Notes: generated from the sequence alone by a model not told the origin. Counted from the first letter of the stretch, positions 1 through 9,336 are shown. The stretch: 64,000 nt of DNA from Streptomyces justiciae (GCF_015163075.1 NZ_JADDXU010000001.1:186001-250000), one strand, 5' to 3'. Made by a program: numbers and translations.

Positions 1-1
1 C

Positions 2-445
2 GAGCTGCTGGCGCGCGGGGTGCCGCCCTTCGTGCTGGGCGCGCTGCTGTTCGACCTGGCGCTGCCCACGGACGCGCTGACGTGGCTGGCGTTCCTGGTC
101 GCGGTGATGCTGGCGATGCTGGTCAGCTTCGGCATCCGGTACCTGGTGGCGCTGAGCGCGTTCTGGCTGCTGGACGGCACCGGGGTGGCGCAGATGGTGA
201 TGTTCGTCGGCTGGTTCTGCTCGGGGATGATCCTGCCGCTCAACGTGTTCCCGGGGCTGCTCGGCGAGATCGTCCGGGCCCTGCCGTGGTCGGCGCTGCT
301 CCAGGCACCCGCGGACGTGCTGCTGGGAGAGGGCGACCCGCTCGGCACGTACGCCTTCCAGGCGATGTGGGCGGTGCTGCTGCTGGCGGTCGGGCGGCTG
401 GTGCAGGGGATGGCGACGCAGCGGGTGGTGGTGCAGGGTGGCTGA
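2..445 (+). CDS. ABC-2 type transporter permease (5'-truncated by window edge)
   Basis: Only the C-terminal part (about 147 residues) lies in the window; the frame is open from base 2 and stops at TGA 443-445. The visible part is strongly hydrophobic, with at least three membrane segments (for example around LVAVMLAMLVSFG and VMFVGWFCSGMILPLN). The tail MATQRVVVQGG looks cytoplasmic. With the next two genes it makes a two-permease plus one-ATPase exporter of the ABC-2 (PF06182-like) kind. It overlaps the start of the next permease by 8 bases, which suggests translational coupling. The substrate cannot be inferred. Confidence 0.8.
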   Translation, partial: ELLARGVPPFVLGALLFDLALPTDALTWLAFLVAVMLAMLVSFGIRYLVALSAFWLLDGTGVAQMVMFVGWFCSGMILPLNVFPGLLGEIVRALPWSALLQAPADVLLGEGDPLGTYAFQAMWAVLLLAVGRLVQGMATQRVVVQGG

Positions 446-1310
446 CACGGTACGTGGTCCCGTCGGGACCGCTGACACGGTCCGCGGTCCTGTCGGGACC
501 AACCGGGTGCTGGACGGCATCCGCACCTACCGCATGATCTCGGCCATGTGGATCCGTTCCACGATGACCTACCGCGCCTCCTTCGCCATGACCACGCTCG
601 GCAACTTCACGGCGACCGCGTTCGACTTCGTGGCGATCCTGCTGATGTTCTCCCGCGTCGACGCCCTCGGCGGCTACGCGCTGCCCGAGATCGCCTTCCT
701 CTACGGCCTGTCCAGCGTGGCCTTCGGCCTGGCCGACCTCGGCCTCGGCTCCATGGAGCGACTGGGCCGGCGGGTGCGCGACGGCACGCTGGACACGCTG
801 CTGGTGCGCCCCGCGCCGGTGCTGGCGCAGATGGCCGCCGACCAGTTCGGGCTGCGCCGCCTCGGCCGGGTCACCCAGGGCACGATGGTGCTGGTCTACG
901 CGCTGGCCACGGTCGACATCGACTGGACGCCGCTGAAGCTGCTGCTGATGCCGGTGATGATCCTCAGCGGCGCCGGGATCTTCGCCGCGGTGTTCATCGC
1001 GGGCGCGGCCTTCCAGTTCGTCGCGAAGGACGCCTCCGAGGTGCAGAACGCCTTCACGTACGGCGGTACGACGTTGCTCCAGTACCCGCCGACGGTGTTC
1101 GCGACGGAGCTGGTGCGCGGGGTGACGTTCGTGCTGCCGCTGTCCTTCGTCAACTGGCTGCCGGCCACCTATGTGTTGGGGCGGCCGATCCCGCTCGGGC
1201 TGCCCGACTGGGTGGCGTTCCTGTCGCCGCCGGTGGCGGTGGCGTGCTGTGCGCTGGCCGGGCTGGCATGGCGGGCGGGGCTCAGGTCGTATCGGAGTAC
1301 GGGGAGTTGA
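438..1310 (+). CDS. ABC-2 type transporter permease
   Basis: This 290-residue integral membrane protein is the second permease of the exporter. From about residue 40 onward there are roughly six hydrophobic segments (such as FDFVAILLMF, LLLMPVMILSGAGIFAAVFIAGAAF and VAVACCALAGLAW). The GTG start at 438 overlaps the upstream permease gene. The first 21 residues are odd: ADTVRGPVGT occurs twice in a row, encoded by a 30-bp tandem duplication. An alternative start is the ATG at 534, just before the hydrophobic part, which would leave the repeat untranslated by this gene. The family assignment is good; the exact start is uncertain. Confidence 0.83.
   Translation: MADTVRGPVGTADTVRGPVGTNRVLDGIRTYRMISAMWIRSTMTYRASFAMTTLGNFTATAFDFVAILLMFSRVDALGGYALPEIAFLYGLSSVAFGLADLGLGSMERLGRRVRDGTLDTLLVRPAPVLAQMAADQFGLRRLGRVTQGTMVLVYALATVDIDWTPLKLLLMPVMILSGAGIFAAVFIAGAAFQFVAKDASEVQNAFTYGGTTLLQYPPTVFATELVRGVTFVLPLSFVNWLPATYVLGRPIPLGLPDWVAFLSPPVAVACCALAGLAWRAGLRSYRSTGS
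441..500 (+). repeat. 30-bp tandem duplication (2 copies) at a permease 5' end
   Basis: Bases 441-470 and 471-500 are two copies of a 30-bp unit with four differences. Each unit ends in an inverted repeat (GGTCCCGTCGGGACC in copy 1, one mismatch in copy 2). In the permease frame each copy encodes ADTVRGPVGT. Confidence 0.8.
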
Positions 1311-1316
1311 GGGCGG

Positions 1317-2294
1317 ATGGCTGAGGACATGAGCGAGGGCTTCATCGAACTCGACCGGGTCGAGAAGGTCTTCGAGGTGCGCAAGAAGACCGGCTTCATG
1401 AAACGGGAGCGCAGGGAGGTACGAGCCGTCGACTCGATCTCCTTCCGGGTGGCGCGCGGCGAGATGGTCGGCTACATCGGCCCGAACGGCGCCGGCAAGT
1501 CCACCACCATCAAGATGCTCACCGGCATCCTCGCCCCGAGCGGCGGCAGCCTGCGCGTGGCCGGCATCGACCCGTCCCGCGAGCGCCAGCGCCTCGCCCA
1601 CCGCATCGGCGTGGTCTTCGGGCAGCGCACCACCCTGTGGTGGGACCTCCCGCTGATCGACTCCTACAAGCTGATGCACCGCATGTACCGCATCCCCGAC
1701 GCCCGTTACCGCGAGAACCTCGACCGCCTCGTCGAACTCCTCGACCTGGCCGACCTGTTGGACGTGCCGGTCCGCCAACTCTCGCTCGGCCAGCGGATGC
1801 GCGGCGACATCGCGGCGGCCCTGCTGCACGACCCGGACGTCCTCTACCTCGACGAGCCGACCATCGGGCTCGACGTCATCTCCAAGGCCCGGGTCCGGGA
1901 GTTCCTGCGCGAGGTGAACGCCGAGCGCGGCACCACGGTCCTGCTCACCACCCACGACCTCCAGGACATCGAGCAGCTCTGCTCCCGGGTGATGGTCATC
2001 GACCACGGCCGGCTGATGTACGACGGCCCGCTCACCGGGCTGCACGAGGCGGGCGACAGTGAGCGCACCCTCGTGGTGGACCTGGAGCGGGAGCTGCCGC
2101 CGATCGAGGTCCCCGAGGCGCGGGTGGTGAAGGTGGAGGGGCCGCGGCAGTGGCTGGCGTTCCCGGCGGGGACGTCGGCGGCACCGCTGGTGGCGCGGAT
2201 CGCGGCGGAGTATCCGCTGGTGGACCTGTCGGTGCGGGAGCCGGACATCGAGACGGTGATTGCCAAGATGTACGCCGAGAAGGCCACCACATAG
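1317..2294 (+). CDS. ABC transporter ATP-binding protein
   Basis: This 325-residue ATPase powers the exporter formed with the two upstream permeases. The sequence shows Walker A (GPNGAGKST), the signature region LSLGQRMRGD, Walker B with catalytic Glu (DVLYLDEPTIGLD) and an H-loop (LLTTHDLQDIEQL). The signature is LSLGQ rather than LSGGQ, which is usual in the CcmA/DrrA-like exporter branch. The C-terminal 80 residues after the ATPase core form a DUF4162-like extension. The ATG at 1317 lies 6 bases after the permease stop; ATG 1329 is an alternative. It is the last gene of the three-gene operon. Substrate unknown. Confidence 0.92.
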   Translation: MAEDMSEGFIELDRVEKVFEVRKKTGFMKRERREVRAVDSISFRVARGEMVGYIGPNGAGKSTTIKMLTGILAPSGGSLRVAGIDPSRERQRLAHRIGVVFGQRTTLWWDLPLIDSYKLMHRMYRIPDARYRENLDRLVELLDLADLLDVPVRQLSLGQRMRGDIAAALLHDPDVLYLDEPTIGLDVISKARVREFLREVNAERGTTVLLTTHDLQDIEQLCSRVMVIDHGRLMYDGPLTGLHEAGDSERTLVVDLERELPPIEVPEARVVKVEGPRQWLAFPAGTSAAPLVARIAAEYPLVDLSVREPDIETVIAKMYAEKATT

Positions 2295-2326
2295 TGCCGG
2301 GCGCCCGGAACTCGTAGGCTGAGGAC

Positions 2327-3196
2327 ATGACGGACGCCGTGCCTTCCGAGGGGACACCCACGCCCCCCAGGCCCTCTGCCCCGGAACTCCGTGCCGCCGA
2401 CGCCGACCGTGAGCGCGTCGCCGAGATCCTGCGGGACGCCCTCGCCGAAGGGCGCCTCGACATGGCGGAGTTCGAGGAGCGGCTGGAGGCGACGTACAAG
2501 GCGCGGACGTACGGCGAACTGACGCCGATCACCCGCGACCTGCCGACCGCCCCCGGCGCCGTACCGTCGGTGAACCTGACCAAGGAGCCGTTGGCGGACG
2601 GGAGTTGGGCCTCGCGGATCACGGGCGGCGAGGGCTCGTCGACCTGGGCGGTCGCGATCCTGTCCGGGTTCCAGCGCCGGGGTCGCTGGACCGTGCCCAA
2701 GCGCTTCAACTGCTTCGCCTTCTGGGGCGGCGGCGAGATCGACCTGCGCGAGGCGAACTTCGCGGACCGCGAGGTCGAGATCAACTGCGTGGCCATCATG
2801 GGCGGCGTGAACGTGATCGTGCCGCCCGGCGTCGAGGTCGTCGTCCGCGGCATCGGCGTCATGGGCGGCTTCGACCACCGCGAGGAGGGCGTGCCGGGCG
2901 AGCCGGGCGGTCCGCGCGTGATCGTCACCGGGTTCGCGTTCTGGGGCGGCGTCGGCGTCGAGCGGAAGCTGACCCGGGAGGAGCGGCGGGCGCTGAAGGA
3001 GGAGCGGCGCCGGCAGCGGCTGGACCGCAAGGAGTCGATGCGCGAGCTGCACGAATCCTTCCGCGAGGACGTCCAGGACGCGCACCGCCGCCTGATGGAC
3101 GGCCACCACGACCTGATGCGGGACCGCCGAGACCGCCACCGCGACCGCCATGACAGGCGTGACCGCCGCGACCGCCGCGACCGGTACGACGACTAG
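2327..3196 (+). CDS. DUF1707 domain protein with LiaF-like C-terminal domain
   Basis: This 289-residue protein has the actinobacterial DUF1707 (SHOCT-like) domain at about residues 22-75 (LRAADADRERVAEILRDALAEG, then RLDMAEFEERLEATYKARTYGEL). A glycine-rich beta-repeat region at about 125-215 (FWGGGEID, IMGGVNVIVPPGVEV, GVMGGF, FAFWGGVGV) resembles the LiaF/DUF2154 C-terminal domain. The tail is an extremely charged Arg/Asp repeat (RDRHRDRHDRRDRRDRRD). No transmembrane segment is evident. Such proteins are thought to act in envelope-stress sensing, but here that is inference. The stop overlaps the convergent hydrolase gene by 4 bases. Confidence 0.8.
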   Translation: MTDAVPSEGTPTPPRPSAPELRAADADRERVAEILRDALAEGRLDMAEFEERLEATYKARTYGELTPITRDLPTAPGAVPSVNLTKEPLADGSWASRITGGEGSSTWAVAILSGFQRRGRWTVPKRFNCFAFWGGGEIDLREANFADREVEINCVAIMGGVNVIVPPGVEVVVRGIGVMGGFDHREEGVPGEPGGPRVIVTGFAFWGGVGVERKLTREERRALKEERRRQRLDRKESMRELHESFREDVQDAHRRLMDGHHDLMRDRRDRHRDRHDRRDRRDRRDRYDD

Positions 3197-4530
3197 AGCT
3201 CGGCCGGAGCCGCGCCCTTCAGGTCCTCCAGGTCGAAGACCTCCGCCATCCGCGCGTACCCCTTGTCGCTCGGGTGGAGATGGTCACCGGAGTCGTAGTC
3301 CGAGCGCAGCCGGCGCGGGTTGTACGGGTCGCGCAGCGCCTCGTCGAAGTCCACGACGGCGTCGTACACCTTGCCGTCCCGGATCGCGGCGTTGATCTGC
3401 TGCCGCACGCCCTCCCGGGCGCCCGTGTACCCGCGGTGGCCCTGGAAGGGCATCAGCGTGGCGCCGACGACCTTGATCCCGCGCGCGTGGGCCTGTCGGA
3501 CCAGGGTGCGCAGCCCGTCGAGGATCTTGTCGGGGTCGGCGAGCCGGGGGTTGCGCAGGATGTCGTTGATGCCGAGGTCGATGACGACGACCTTGACGTT
3601 AGTACGGGAGAGCACGTCACGGCCGAAGCGCCCGAGCCCGCTCTGGTTGTCGGCGGGGCGGCCGAGGCCGTTGGCGAGGACCTGGTTGCCGCTGATGCCC
3701 TGGTTGACGACGCTGTAGCGGGGCAGGTCGCGGCCGGCCTCGATCGCGGTGCGCAGCCGCTCCGAAAGGACGTCCGTCCAGCGGTGGTTGGCGCCCTCGG
3801 TGGAGGTGATGCCGTCGGTGAGCGAGTCGCCGAGGACGACGACGGTGCCGTCGGACTCGTTGCTCAGCACGTCCAGCGCGGTGAGGTAGCGCCAGTACGG
3901 CGTCTGTTCCGCGTACCCGGTGCCGGTGGTGTCCTCGGTGAGGTCACCGTCGGCGACGTACGAGATCTGCCGGGCGTGCGGGTGGTAGGTGACCGGCCCG
4001 GACCGGGTGGGCGAGTACGTGGTGACCAGGACGTCGCTGTCGTGCGCGACGGTGATGCCGACCGCGTCGCTCATCACCTGGCCGCCCGCCGGGACGACGA
4101 CGGAGGGGTTGCCGCCGAAGGTGAGGCGCCGCATGGTGCCGACCGCCGCGGCGGCGGAGCCGTCGGCCGCCGCGAGGGCGATCGAGGCGTGGGTGATCGT
4201 CAGCGGTGACTGGCCGTAGAGATTGGACAGCGTGATCCGGGCACTCGTACCACCGACCGACGCGTGCACGACGTTGCGCACCGAGCGGCCCGCCATGCCC
4301 TCCGTCTCGGTGCCGGGCTCGGCACCGGCCGGGGAGGCGGACCAGGCGCCGACCCAGGTGCCGGTGGAGGCCGGGGCGGCGTTGCGCGGAGCGGGGGCGC
4401 CGGCGGCGCGGTGCCGGGGGCTGTCGGCGCTGCCGTCGTCGGCGGCGACACCGACGTAGATGGCGCCGGACAGGGCCACGATCAGGGCGATGATCGCCGA
4501 AAGCAGGGCATAACCACGTTTTCTGGTCAT
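3193..4530 (-). CDS. Secreted SGNH/GDSL-family hydrolase
   Basis: This 445-residue predicted esterase or lipase is exported or membrane-anchored. It starts with a basic N-terminus and one hydrophobic segment (residues 7-30), then a beta-rich domain (about 57-225) and the SGNH hydrolase domain (about 228-440). Block I GDSLTDG carries the nucleophile Ser236. GND-like block LGINDIL is at about 319-325, and the DHLH motif supplies Asp416 and His419. The ATG at 4530 has a GAGGAGA ribosome site. The natural substrate is not evident; the architecture matches the secreted Streptomyces SGNH proteins with an N-terminal jelly-roll-like domain. It lies divergent to the DUF445 gene. Confidence 0.88.
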   Translation of the reverse strand: MTRKRGYALLSAIIALIVALSGAIYVGVAADDGSADSPRHRAAGAPAPRNAAPASTGTWVGAWSASPAGAEPGTETEGMAGRSVRNVVHASVGGTSARITLSNLYGQSPLTITHASIALAAADGSAAAAVGTMRRLTFGGNPSVVVPAGGQVMSDAVGITVAHDSDVLVTTYSPTRSGPVTYHPHARQISYVADGDLTEDTTGTGYAEQTPYWRYLTALDVLSNESDGTVVVLGDSLTDGITSTEGANHRWTDVLSERLRTAIEAGRDLPRYSVVNQGISGNQVLANGLGRPADNQSGLGRFGRDVLSRTNVKVVVIDLGINDILRNPRLADPDKILDGLRTLVRQAHARGIKVVGATLMPFQGHRGYTGAREGVRQQINAAIRDGKVYDAVVDFDEALRDPYNPRRLRSDYDSGDHLHPSDKGYARMAEVFDLEDLKGAAPAEL

Positions 4531-4697
4531 GCGGTGCGGGTCTCCTCGGGCGGATGGGAGCCCGAGGCTCCGATGTGATCACCTCATGATGCGTCATGTG
4601 GTGAGGGGTAGTTGACCGGACCCCCTTGTCCCGATGCCCCGATCAGACAGACGCCGGGAACTCCTGTTCCGTTCCGGGAGTAGGTCAGGAAGGGACA

Positions 4698-6074
4698 ATG
4701 TGTGCAGGGGATCACGAACGGATGGAGTGGATGGAACGCACTAATCCGGATGAAACGGATGCCGCTGACGTCAAGCAGCATGCCCGCCCAGCCACCACCG
4801 GTAACCGCGCGATGAGCACCTTCAGCGCGGCCGACGAGGAGAAGCAGCGCGGCGTGCGCCGCATGAAGCTCACCGCGCTCGGGCTGCTGCTGTTCGTCGC
4901 GCTCGTGTACGTCCTCGCCACATGGGCCTCCCACGAGGGCGCCGGCGCCTGGGCGGGCTATGTCGCCGCCGCGGCGGAGGCGGGCATGGTCGGCGCGATG
5001 GCGGACTGGTTCGCGGTGACGGCCCTGTTCCGCCACCCGCTCGGCCTGCCCATCCCGCACACCGCGATCATCCCCACCAAGAAGGACCAGTTGGGCGTGT
5101 CGCTGGGCGAGTTCGTCGGCGAGAACTTCCTCTCCGAGGACGTCGTACGACAGCGTCTGCGCGCCGTCGGCATCGGCAGCCGGCTCGGCGCCTGGCTCGC
5201 CGAACCCGAGCACGCCGACCGGGTCACGGCCGAGCTGTCGGCCGCGCTGCGCGGCGCCCTGACGGTCCTTCGGGACTCCGACGTCCAAGCGGTCGTCGGC
5301 GAGGCGATCACCCGGCGGGCCGACGCACAGGAGATCGCGCCGGGCATCGGCAAGATGCTGGAGAAGATCGTCGCGGACGGCGGCCACCGCAGGGTCGTGG
5401 ACCTGGTGGTGACGCGGGCGCACGACTGGCTGGTCCTCCACGACGAGCAGGTCATGGACGCCGTACAGGGCGGGGCGCCCGGCTGGACCCCGCGGTTCGT
5501 GGACAAGAAGGTCGGCGAACGGGTCTACAAGGAGCTGCTGCGCTTCGTCACGGAGATGCGGGACATGCCCTCGCATCCGGCGCGGGGAGCGCTGGACAGG
5601 TTTCTGACGGACTTCGCCTCCGACCTCCAGTCCGACACGGACACGCGCGCGCGGGTGGAGCGGCTCAAGGGCGAGGTGCTGGGCCGGGGCGAGGTCCAGG
5701 ACCTCATCGCGTCCGCCTGGACCGCCGTACGCTCCATGATCGTGTCGGCCGCCGAGGACGAGCGCAGTGAGCTGCGGCTGCGCGTGCGGGCGTCGCTGCT
5801 GTCGCTCGGGGCGCGGATGTCGGTCGAGCCGCGGCTCCAGGCGAAGGTCGACGGCTGGGTCGAGGGCGCGGCGGTGTACGTCGTCACCACCTACCGGCAC
5901 GAGATCACGTCCCTGATCACCGACACGGTCGCCGGCTGGGACGCCGAGCACACCACGAAGAAGATCGAGGCGAACATCGGCCGTGACCTGCAGTTCATCC
6001 GGATCAACGGCACGGTGGTGGGGTCGCTGGTGGGGTTGCTGATCTACACGGTGTCGCGGGCGCTGGGGGCGTAG
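4698..6074 (+). CDS. DUF445 (YjiN-like) membrane protein
   Basis: This protein of about 458 residues has one transmembrane segment near the N-terminus (LTALGLLLFVALVYVLATWA), the conserved DUF445 block (GYVAAAAEAGMVGAMADWFAVTALFRHPLG, followed by IPHTAIIP), a long helical soluble region and a C-terminal hydrophobic segment (GTVVGSLVGLLIYTV). ATG 4698 was chosen because AGGAAGGGAC lies just upstream; in-frame ATGs at 4722 and 4731 and an upstream TTG at 4626 are alternatives. The family is widespread and its biochemical role is unknown. Confidence 0.85.
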   Translation: MCAGDHERMEWMERTNPDETDAADVKQHARPATTGNRAMSTFSAADEEKQRGVRRMKLTALGLLLFVALVYVLATWASHEGAGAWAGYVAAAAEAGMVGAMADWFAVTALFRHPLGLPIPHTAIIPTKKDQLGVSLGEFVGENFLSEDVVRQRLRAVGIGSRLGAWLAEPEHADRVTAELSAALRGALTVLRDSDVQAVVGEAITRRADAQEIAPGIGKMLEKIVADGGHRRVVDLVVTRAHDWLVLHDEQVMDAVQGGAPGWTPRFVDKKVGERVYKELLRFVTEMRDMPSHPARGALDRFLTDFASDLQSDTDTRARVERLKGEVLGRGEVQDLIASAWTAVRSMIVSAAEDERSELRLRVRASLLSLGARMSVEPRLQAKVDGWVEGAAVYVVTTYRHEITSLITDTVAGWDAEHTTKKIEANIGRDLQFIRINGTVVGSLVGLLIYTVSRALGA

Positions 6075-6128
6075 GTCGCCCTCGTCGGGGAACCCGTCGT
6101 CGGGTCTCGCTCGACGAGGAGGGAGCCC

Positions 6129-7625
6129 ATGACCACCGCAGACCAGGCCGCGACCGGCCGCACCGTGACGACGAACATCCCCGCCCGCCTGGACCGCCTC
6201 CCCTGGTCCCGCTGGCACTGGACGATCGTCATCGGACTCGGCACCGTGTGGATCCTCGACGGCCTGGAGGTGACGGTCGTCGGCAACATCGCGGGCCGCC
6301 TGTCCGAACCGGGCAGCGGCCTGCCGATCACCTCCGGCGAGGTGACGGGCCTGGCGGCGGCGCTGTACGTGGCGGGCGCGTGCACGGGAGCCCTGTTCTG
6401 GGGCCGTCTGACGGACAAATGGGGCCGGAAACGCCTCTTCATGATCACGCTGGCGGTGTATCTCGCGGCGACGGCACTGACGGCCGTGTCGTTCTCGACG
6501 TGGTGGTTCTTCGCGTTCCGCTTCCTGACCGGGTTCGGCATCGGCGGTGAGTACGCGGCGATCAACTCGGCGATCGACGAGCTGATCCCGGCGCAGTACC
6601 GGGGCCGGGTGGACCTGATGATCAACGGCAGCTTCTGGCTGGGAGCGGTGGGCGGCTCCCTGCTGTCGATAGTCGCCCTGGATACGTCCGTGCTGGCGAA
6701 GGACGTGGGCTGGCGCCTGACGTTCGCACTGGGCGCGGTCCTGGCCCTGGTGATCCTTCTCGTACGACGTCACGTCCCGGAGAGCCCACGGTGGCTGCTG
6801 ATCCACGGCAGGGACGAGGAGGCAGAACGGATCGTCACGTCGATCGAGGAGCAGGTGGCGGCGGAGAAGGGGGAGCGGCTCGCCGAGCCGGAGGGCGAGA
6901 TCACGATCCACCAGCGGCGCAGCGTGAGCTTCATGGAGATCGCGAGGACGGTGTTCTCGGACTACCGCAGGCGAGCGGTCCTGGGATTCTCCCTGTTCAT
7001 AGGCCAGGCGTTCCTCTACAACGCGATCACCTTCGGCTTCGGCGCGATCCTGACCAAGTTCTCCGACGTCCCGACCGGCAGCACCGGCTACTACTTCGCC
7101 GTCATCGCGATCGGCAACTTCATGGGCCCGCTGCTGCTGGGCAAGCTTTTCGACACGGTCGGACGCCGGGTGATGATCTCGGGGACGTACCTCCTGTCCG
7201 GCCTGCTCCTGTTCGGCACGGCATGGCTGTTCGACCAGGGCTCGCTGAACGCCGGGACGCTGACGGCGTGTTGGTGCGCGGTGCTGTTCTTCGCGTCGGC
7301 GGGCGCGTCCAGCGCGTACCTGACGGTCTCGGAGATCTTCCCGATGGAGACCAGGGCGATGTCGATCGCGTTCTTCTACGCGCTGGGCACGGCGGCAGGC
7401 GGCATCAGCGGCCCGCTCCTCTTCGCCGACCTCACGGAAACGGGCAAGGTCGCCGACACGGTCCTCGCCTTCCAGGTGGGCGCGACACTGATGTGCCTGG
7501 CGGGGCTGGTGGCGGCGGTGCTGGCGGTGCGGGCGGAACGGAGGTCGCTGGAGGACGTGGCGCGGCCGCTTACGGCGGCGGTGGGGCGTACTTCCACGAA
7601 GGCTGCGGGCATGCGGGCGGCTTGA
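6129..7625 (+). CDS. MFS transporter (sugar/organic-acid porter type)
   Basis: This 498-residue protein shows the twelve-segment major facilitator layout. The MFS loop motif GRLTDKWGRKRLF lies between segments 2 and 3, there is an RFLTGFGIGGEY stretch in segment 4, and the second-half copy is KLFDTVGRRVM. A GAGGAGGGA ribosome site precedes ATG 6129. The layout resembles metabolite:proton symporters of the sugar-porter or aromatic-acid groups, including NiaP-like carriers, but the substrate cannot be told. It stands alone, with a GC-rich octamer repeat just downstream. Confidence 0.88.
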   Translation: MTTADQAATGRTVTTNIPARLDRLPWSRWHWTIVIGLGTVWILDGLEVTVVGNIAGRLSEPGSGLPITSGEVTGLAAALYVAGACTGALFWGRLTDKWGRKRLFMITLAVYLAATALTAVSFSTWWFFAFRFLTGFGIGGEYAAINSAIDELIPAQYRGRVDLMINGSFWLGAVGGSLLSIVALDTSVLAKDVGWRLTFALGAVLALVILLVRRHVPESPRWLLIHGRDEEAERIVTSIEEQVAAEKGERLAEPEGEITIHQRRSVSFMEIARTVFSDYRRRAVLGFSLFIGQAFLYNAITFGFGAILTKFSDVPTGSTGYYFAVIAIGNFMGPLLLGKLFDTVGRRVMISGTYLLSGLLLFGTAWLFDQGSLNAGTLTACWCAVLFFASAGASSAYLTVSEIFPMETRAMSIAFFYALGTAAGGISGPLLFADLTETGKVADTVLAFQVGATLMCLAGLVAAVLAVRAERRSLEDVARPLTAAVGRTSTKAAGMRAA

Positions 7626-7654
7626 GGTGGCACCCGGGGCTTGATGCGCTGGCT

Positions 7655-7710
7655 GCGGGCGTGCGGGCGTGCGGGCGTGCGGGCGTGCGGGCGTGCGGGC
7701 GTGCGGGCGG
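7655..7710. repeat. 8-bp tandem repeat, 7 units
   Basis: Seven consecutive units of GCGGGCGT (the last ends in GG) lie in the gap between the MFS gene and the convergent alginate-lyase-like gene. The unit is not a multiple of three and no credible gene covers it. The rest of the gap (7711-7851) shows no recognisable gene. Confidence 0.9.
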
Positions 7711-7851
7711 CTTGGGGCGGCTTATGGGGCCGTGTCCTTCTGCGCAAGCTGCGGGCAGTCGTGCCGCTGGGGCGGCACGGGTGGGCGCAGGCGGCACCCC
7801 GTCAGCGCCGGGCCGCGCGACCCACCCCCGGCCCACCCCGACGCCGGACGC

Positions 7852-9336
7852 CTACTCAGCAGCCTCGCGGCGACCCCGCTCCCGCCGGCGCAGCAGCAGC
7901 AATCCACCCGCGACGGCGGTGACCCCGGCAGCCGCACTCCAGCCGACGAGGTCATTCGACCCGGTGGCGGCAAGGTCATCGCCCGCTGCGGCGGAAGCAG
8001 ACGGGGAGGTGCCCGTCTGAGGACGAGGCTCGGAACCGGCATCCGACGCCGACACAGAGGGCTCCGCCGAAGCCTCCACGCCGCTCACCTTGTCCCGCGT
8101 GAACGCCAACGTCCCGAACCCCAACTGGTCGTACCCCCCACTGTTCGGCCCATAGTCCCCACCCCCACCCTCAGGCGAAGCCTTCGCCGCGATCCGCGTG
8201 AGATACGACGCCGACACCCCTCGCCGCTTGGTGTAGTGGTTGGCGATCATCGCCCAGATGGGCCGCATCATGGCCGGGTCCACCCCCGCGGCCTCGCTGA
8301 CGGTCTCCGCCCCCGACCATCCACCCACGGCCCCCTTCCGCCGCGTGTTCGCGGTGAACGGCACCTCCCCACCCAGGCTCCACTTCGCCACGTACTGCGC
8401 CCCCTTGAGGAACCGGCTGTCGTCGTAGCCGTACAGATCGATCCCCTGGTTCCACGCCATCTCGCACAACGTGCCCATCAGCCCGACCCCCAGCAGCGCA
8501 TGCCCCTGGTCCCGCCCGGCCTCCAGCCACTCGCCGAGCCCGTCGTCGTACACCACGGGGATAGCGTTCTTGACCGCCCCGAGCCCGGCCCCACTCTTGA
8601 AGTACTCGACCGCACGTCCGACTTGGGCCTTGTCGTCGCAGAAGATGCCGGTGGCGAGGACGCAGGCCATGTTGGCGAGGTCCCAGTTGGTCCAGTAGTT
8701 GGAGTCGACGGCGCCGTTGTGCCGTACGAGGAAGTCGTCGGCGAGCGTGCCGAAGACGGTGCTGAGCATCTCCTGGAACCGACCGAGCTCGAAGTCCCCG
8801 TGTCCACGGACGAGTTCGGCGGCGTTCGCGAACTGGTACCCGTACAACCCGGACGCGAGGAACCGGTCCGCGCTCCCGGCGAGCTGCGTGAGCTTCCCCG
8901 ACCAGGCGTTGAGGATCGCGACGGCGGTGTCGGCGTGGGCGGCCTCGCCGCTGACGTGGTAGCGGAGGGCGTTCTGGTAGGCGGCGTGGATGTCGTTGTA
9001 GAGGATTGTGTAGTTCTGCGGGCTGCCCGCGCCGCGATAGACGGTGGCCTGCGGGTTCGGCGTCCACCCGGCCTGCGCATGCCGGTTGGCGGTCAGCTTG
9101 GCGTACCCGGCGGTGTAGGGCGCGGCCCCCGCCTTCACCTTCGCCCGCATCCGGGCCAGGTCGGCAGAGGTGTGCAGCAGACCGGGGTGGGCGTAGGCGG
9201 AGCCGGCGGCGTGGGCGGCCGGGTCGGCGCCGAGCACCGCCGTGGCGATACCGACGGCTCCGGTCGCCTTGAGCATGCTGCGGCGGCTGAACGCCGAAGT
9301 CGAGGTCACGGGTGTCACGGGTGTCACGGGTGTCAT
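7852..9336 (-). CDS. Tat-exported alginate-lyase-family protein with LAATG sorting signal
   Basis: This protein of about 494 residues begins with a twin-arginine signal (SRRSMLK followed by a hydrophobic stretch ending AHAA). It continues with an alginate-lyase-like helical domain containing HPGLLHTSADL, NYWTNWDLANM and GRDQGHALLG. The C-terminus is a sortase signal: LAATG, a hydrophobic segment (WSAAAGVTAVAGGLLLL) and an Arg-rich tail. Class E sortases of Streptomyces use LAxTG motifs, so the enzyme is probably attached to the cell wall; a class E sortase is encoded at 32655. The start was placed at the ATG before TPVTPVTPVT, a 9-bp repeat, and could lie further downstream. The actual polysaccharide substrate is not known. 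Confidence 0.82.
   Translation of the reverse strand: MTPVTPVTPVTSTSAFSRRSMLKATGAVGIATAVLGADPAAHAAGSAYAHPGLLHTSADLARMRAKVKAGAAPYTAGYAKLTANRHAQAGWTPNPQATVYRGAGSPQNYTILYNDIHAAYQNALRYHVSGEAAHADTAVAILNAWSGKLTQLAGSADRFLASGLYGYQFANAAELVRGHGDFELGRFQEMLSTVFGTLADDFLVRHNGAVDSNYWTNWDLANMACVLATGIFCDDKAQVGRAVEYFKSGAGLGAVKNAIPVVYDDGLGEWLEAGRDQGHALLGVGLMGTLCEMAWNQGIDLYGYDDSRFLKGAQYVAKWSLGGEVPFTANTRRKGAVGGWSGAETVSEAAGVDPAMMRPIWAMIANHYTKRRGVSASYLTRIAAKASPEGGGGDYGPNSGGYDQLGFGTLAFTRDKVSGVEASAEPSVSASDAGSEPRPQTGTSPSASAAAGDDLAATGSNDLVGWSAAAGVTAVAGGLLLLRRRERGRREAAE

Noticed and set aside
240..2357. Long minus-strand open frame (705 codons)
   Set aside because: It runs opposite to the three clear ABC-transporter genes and is Arg/Pro/His-rich without recognisable domains, a usual artefact of GC-rich DNA.
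7655..7710. Possible CRISPR array
   Set aside because: The repeat units are 8 bp and directly adjacent, with no spacers.
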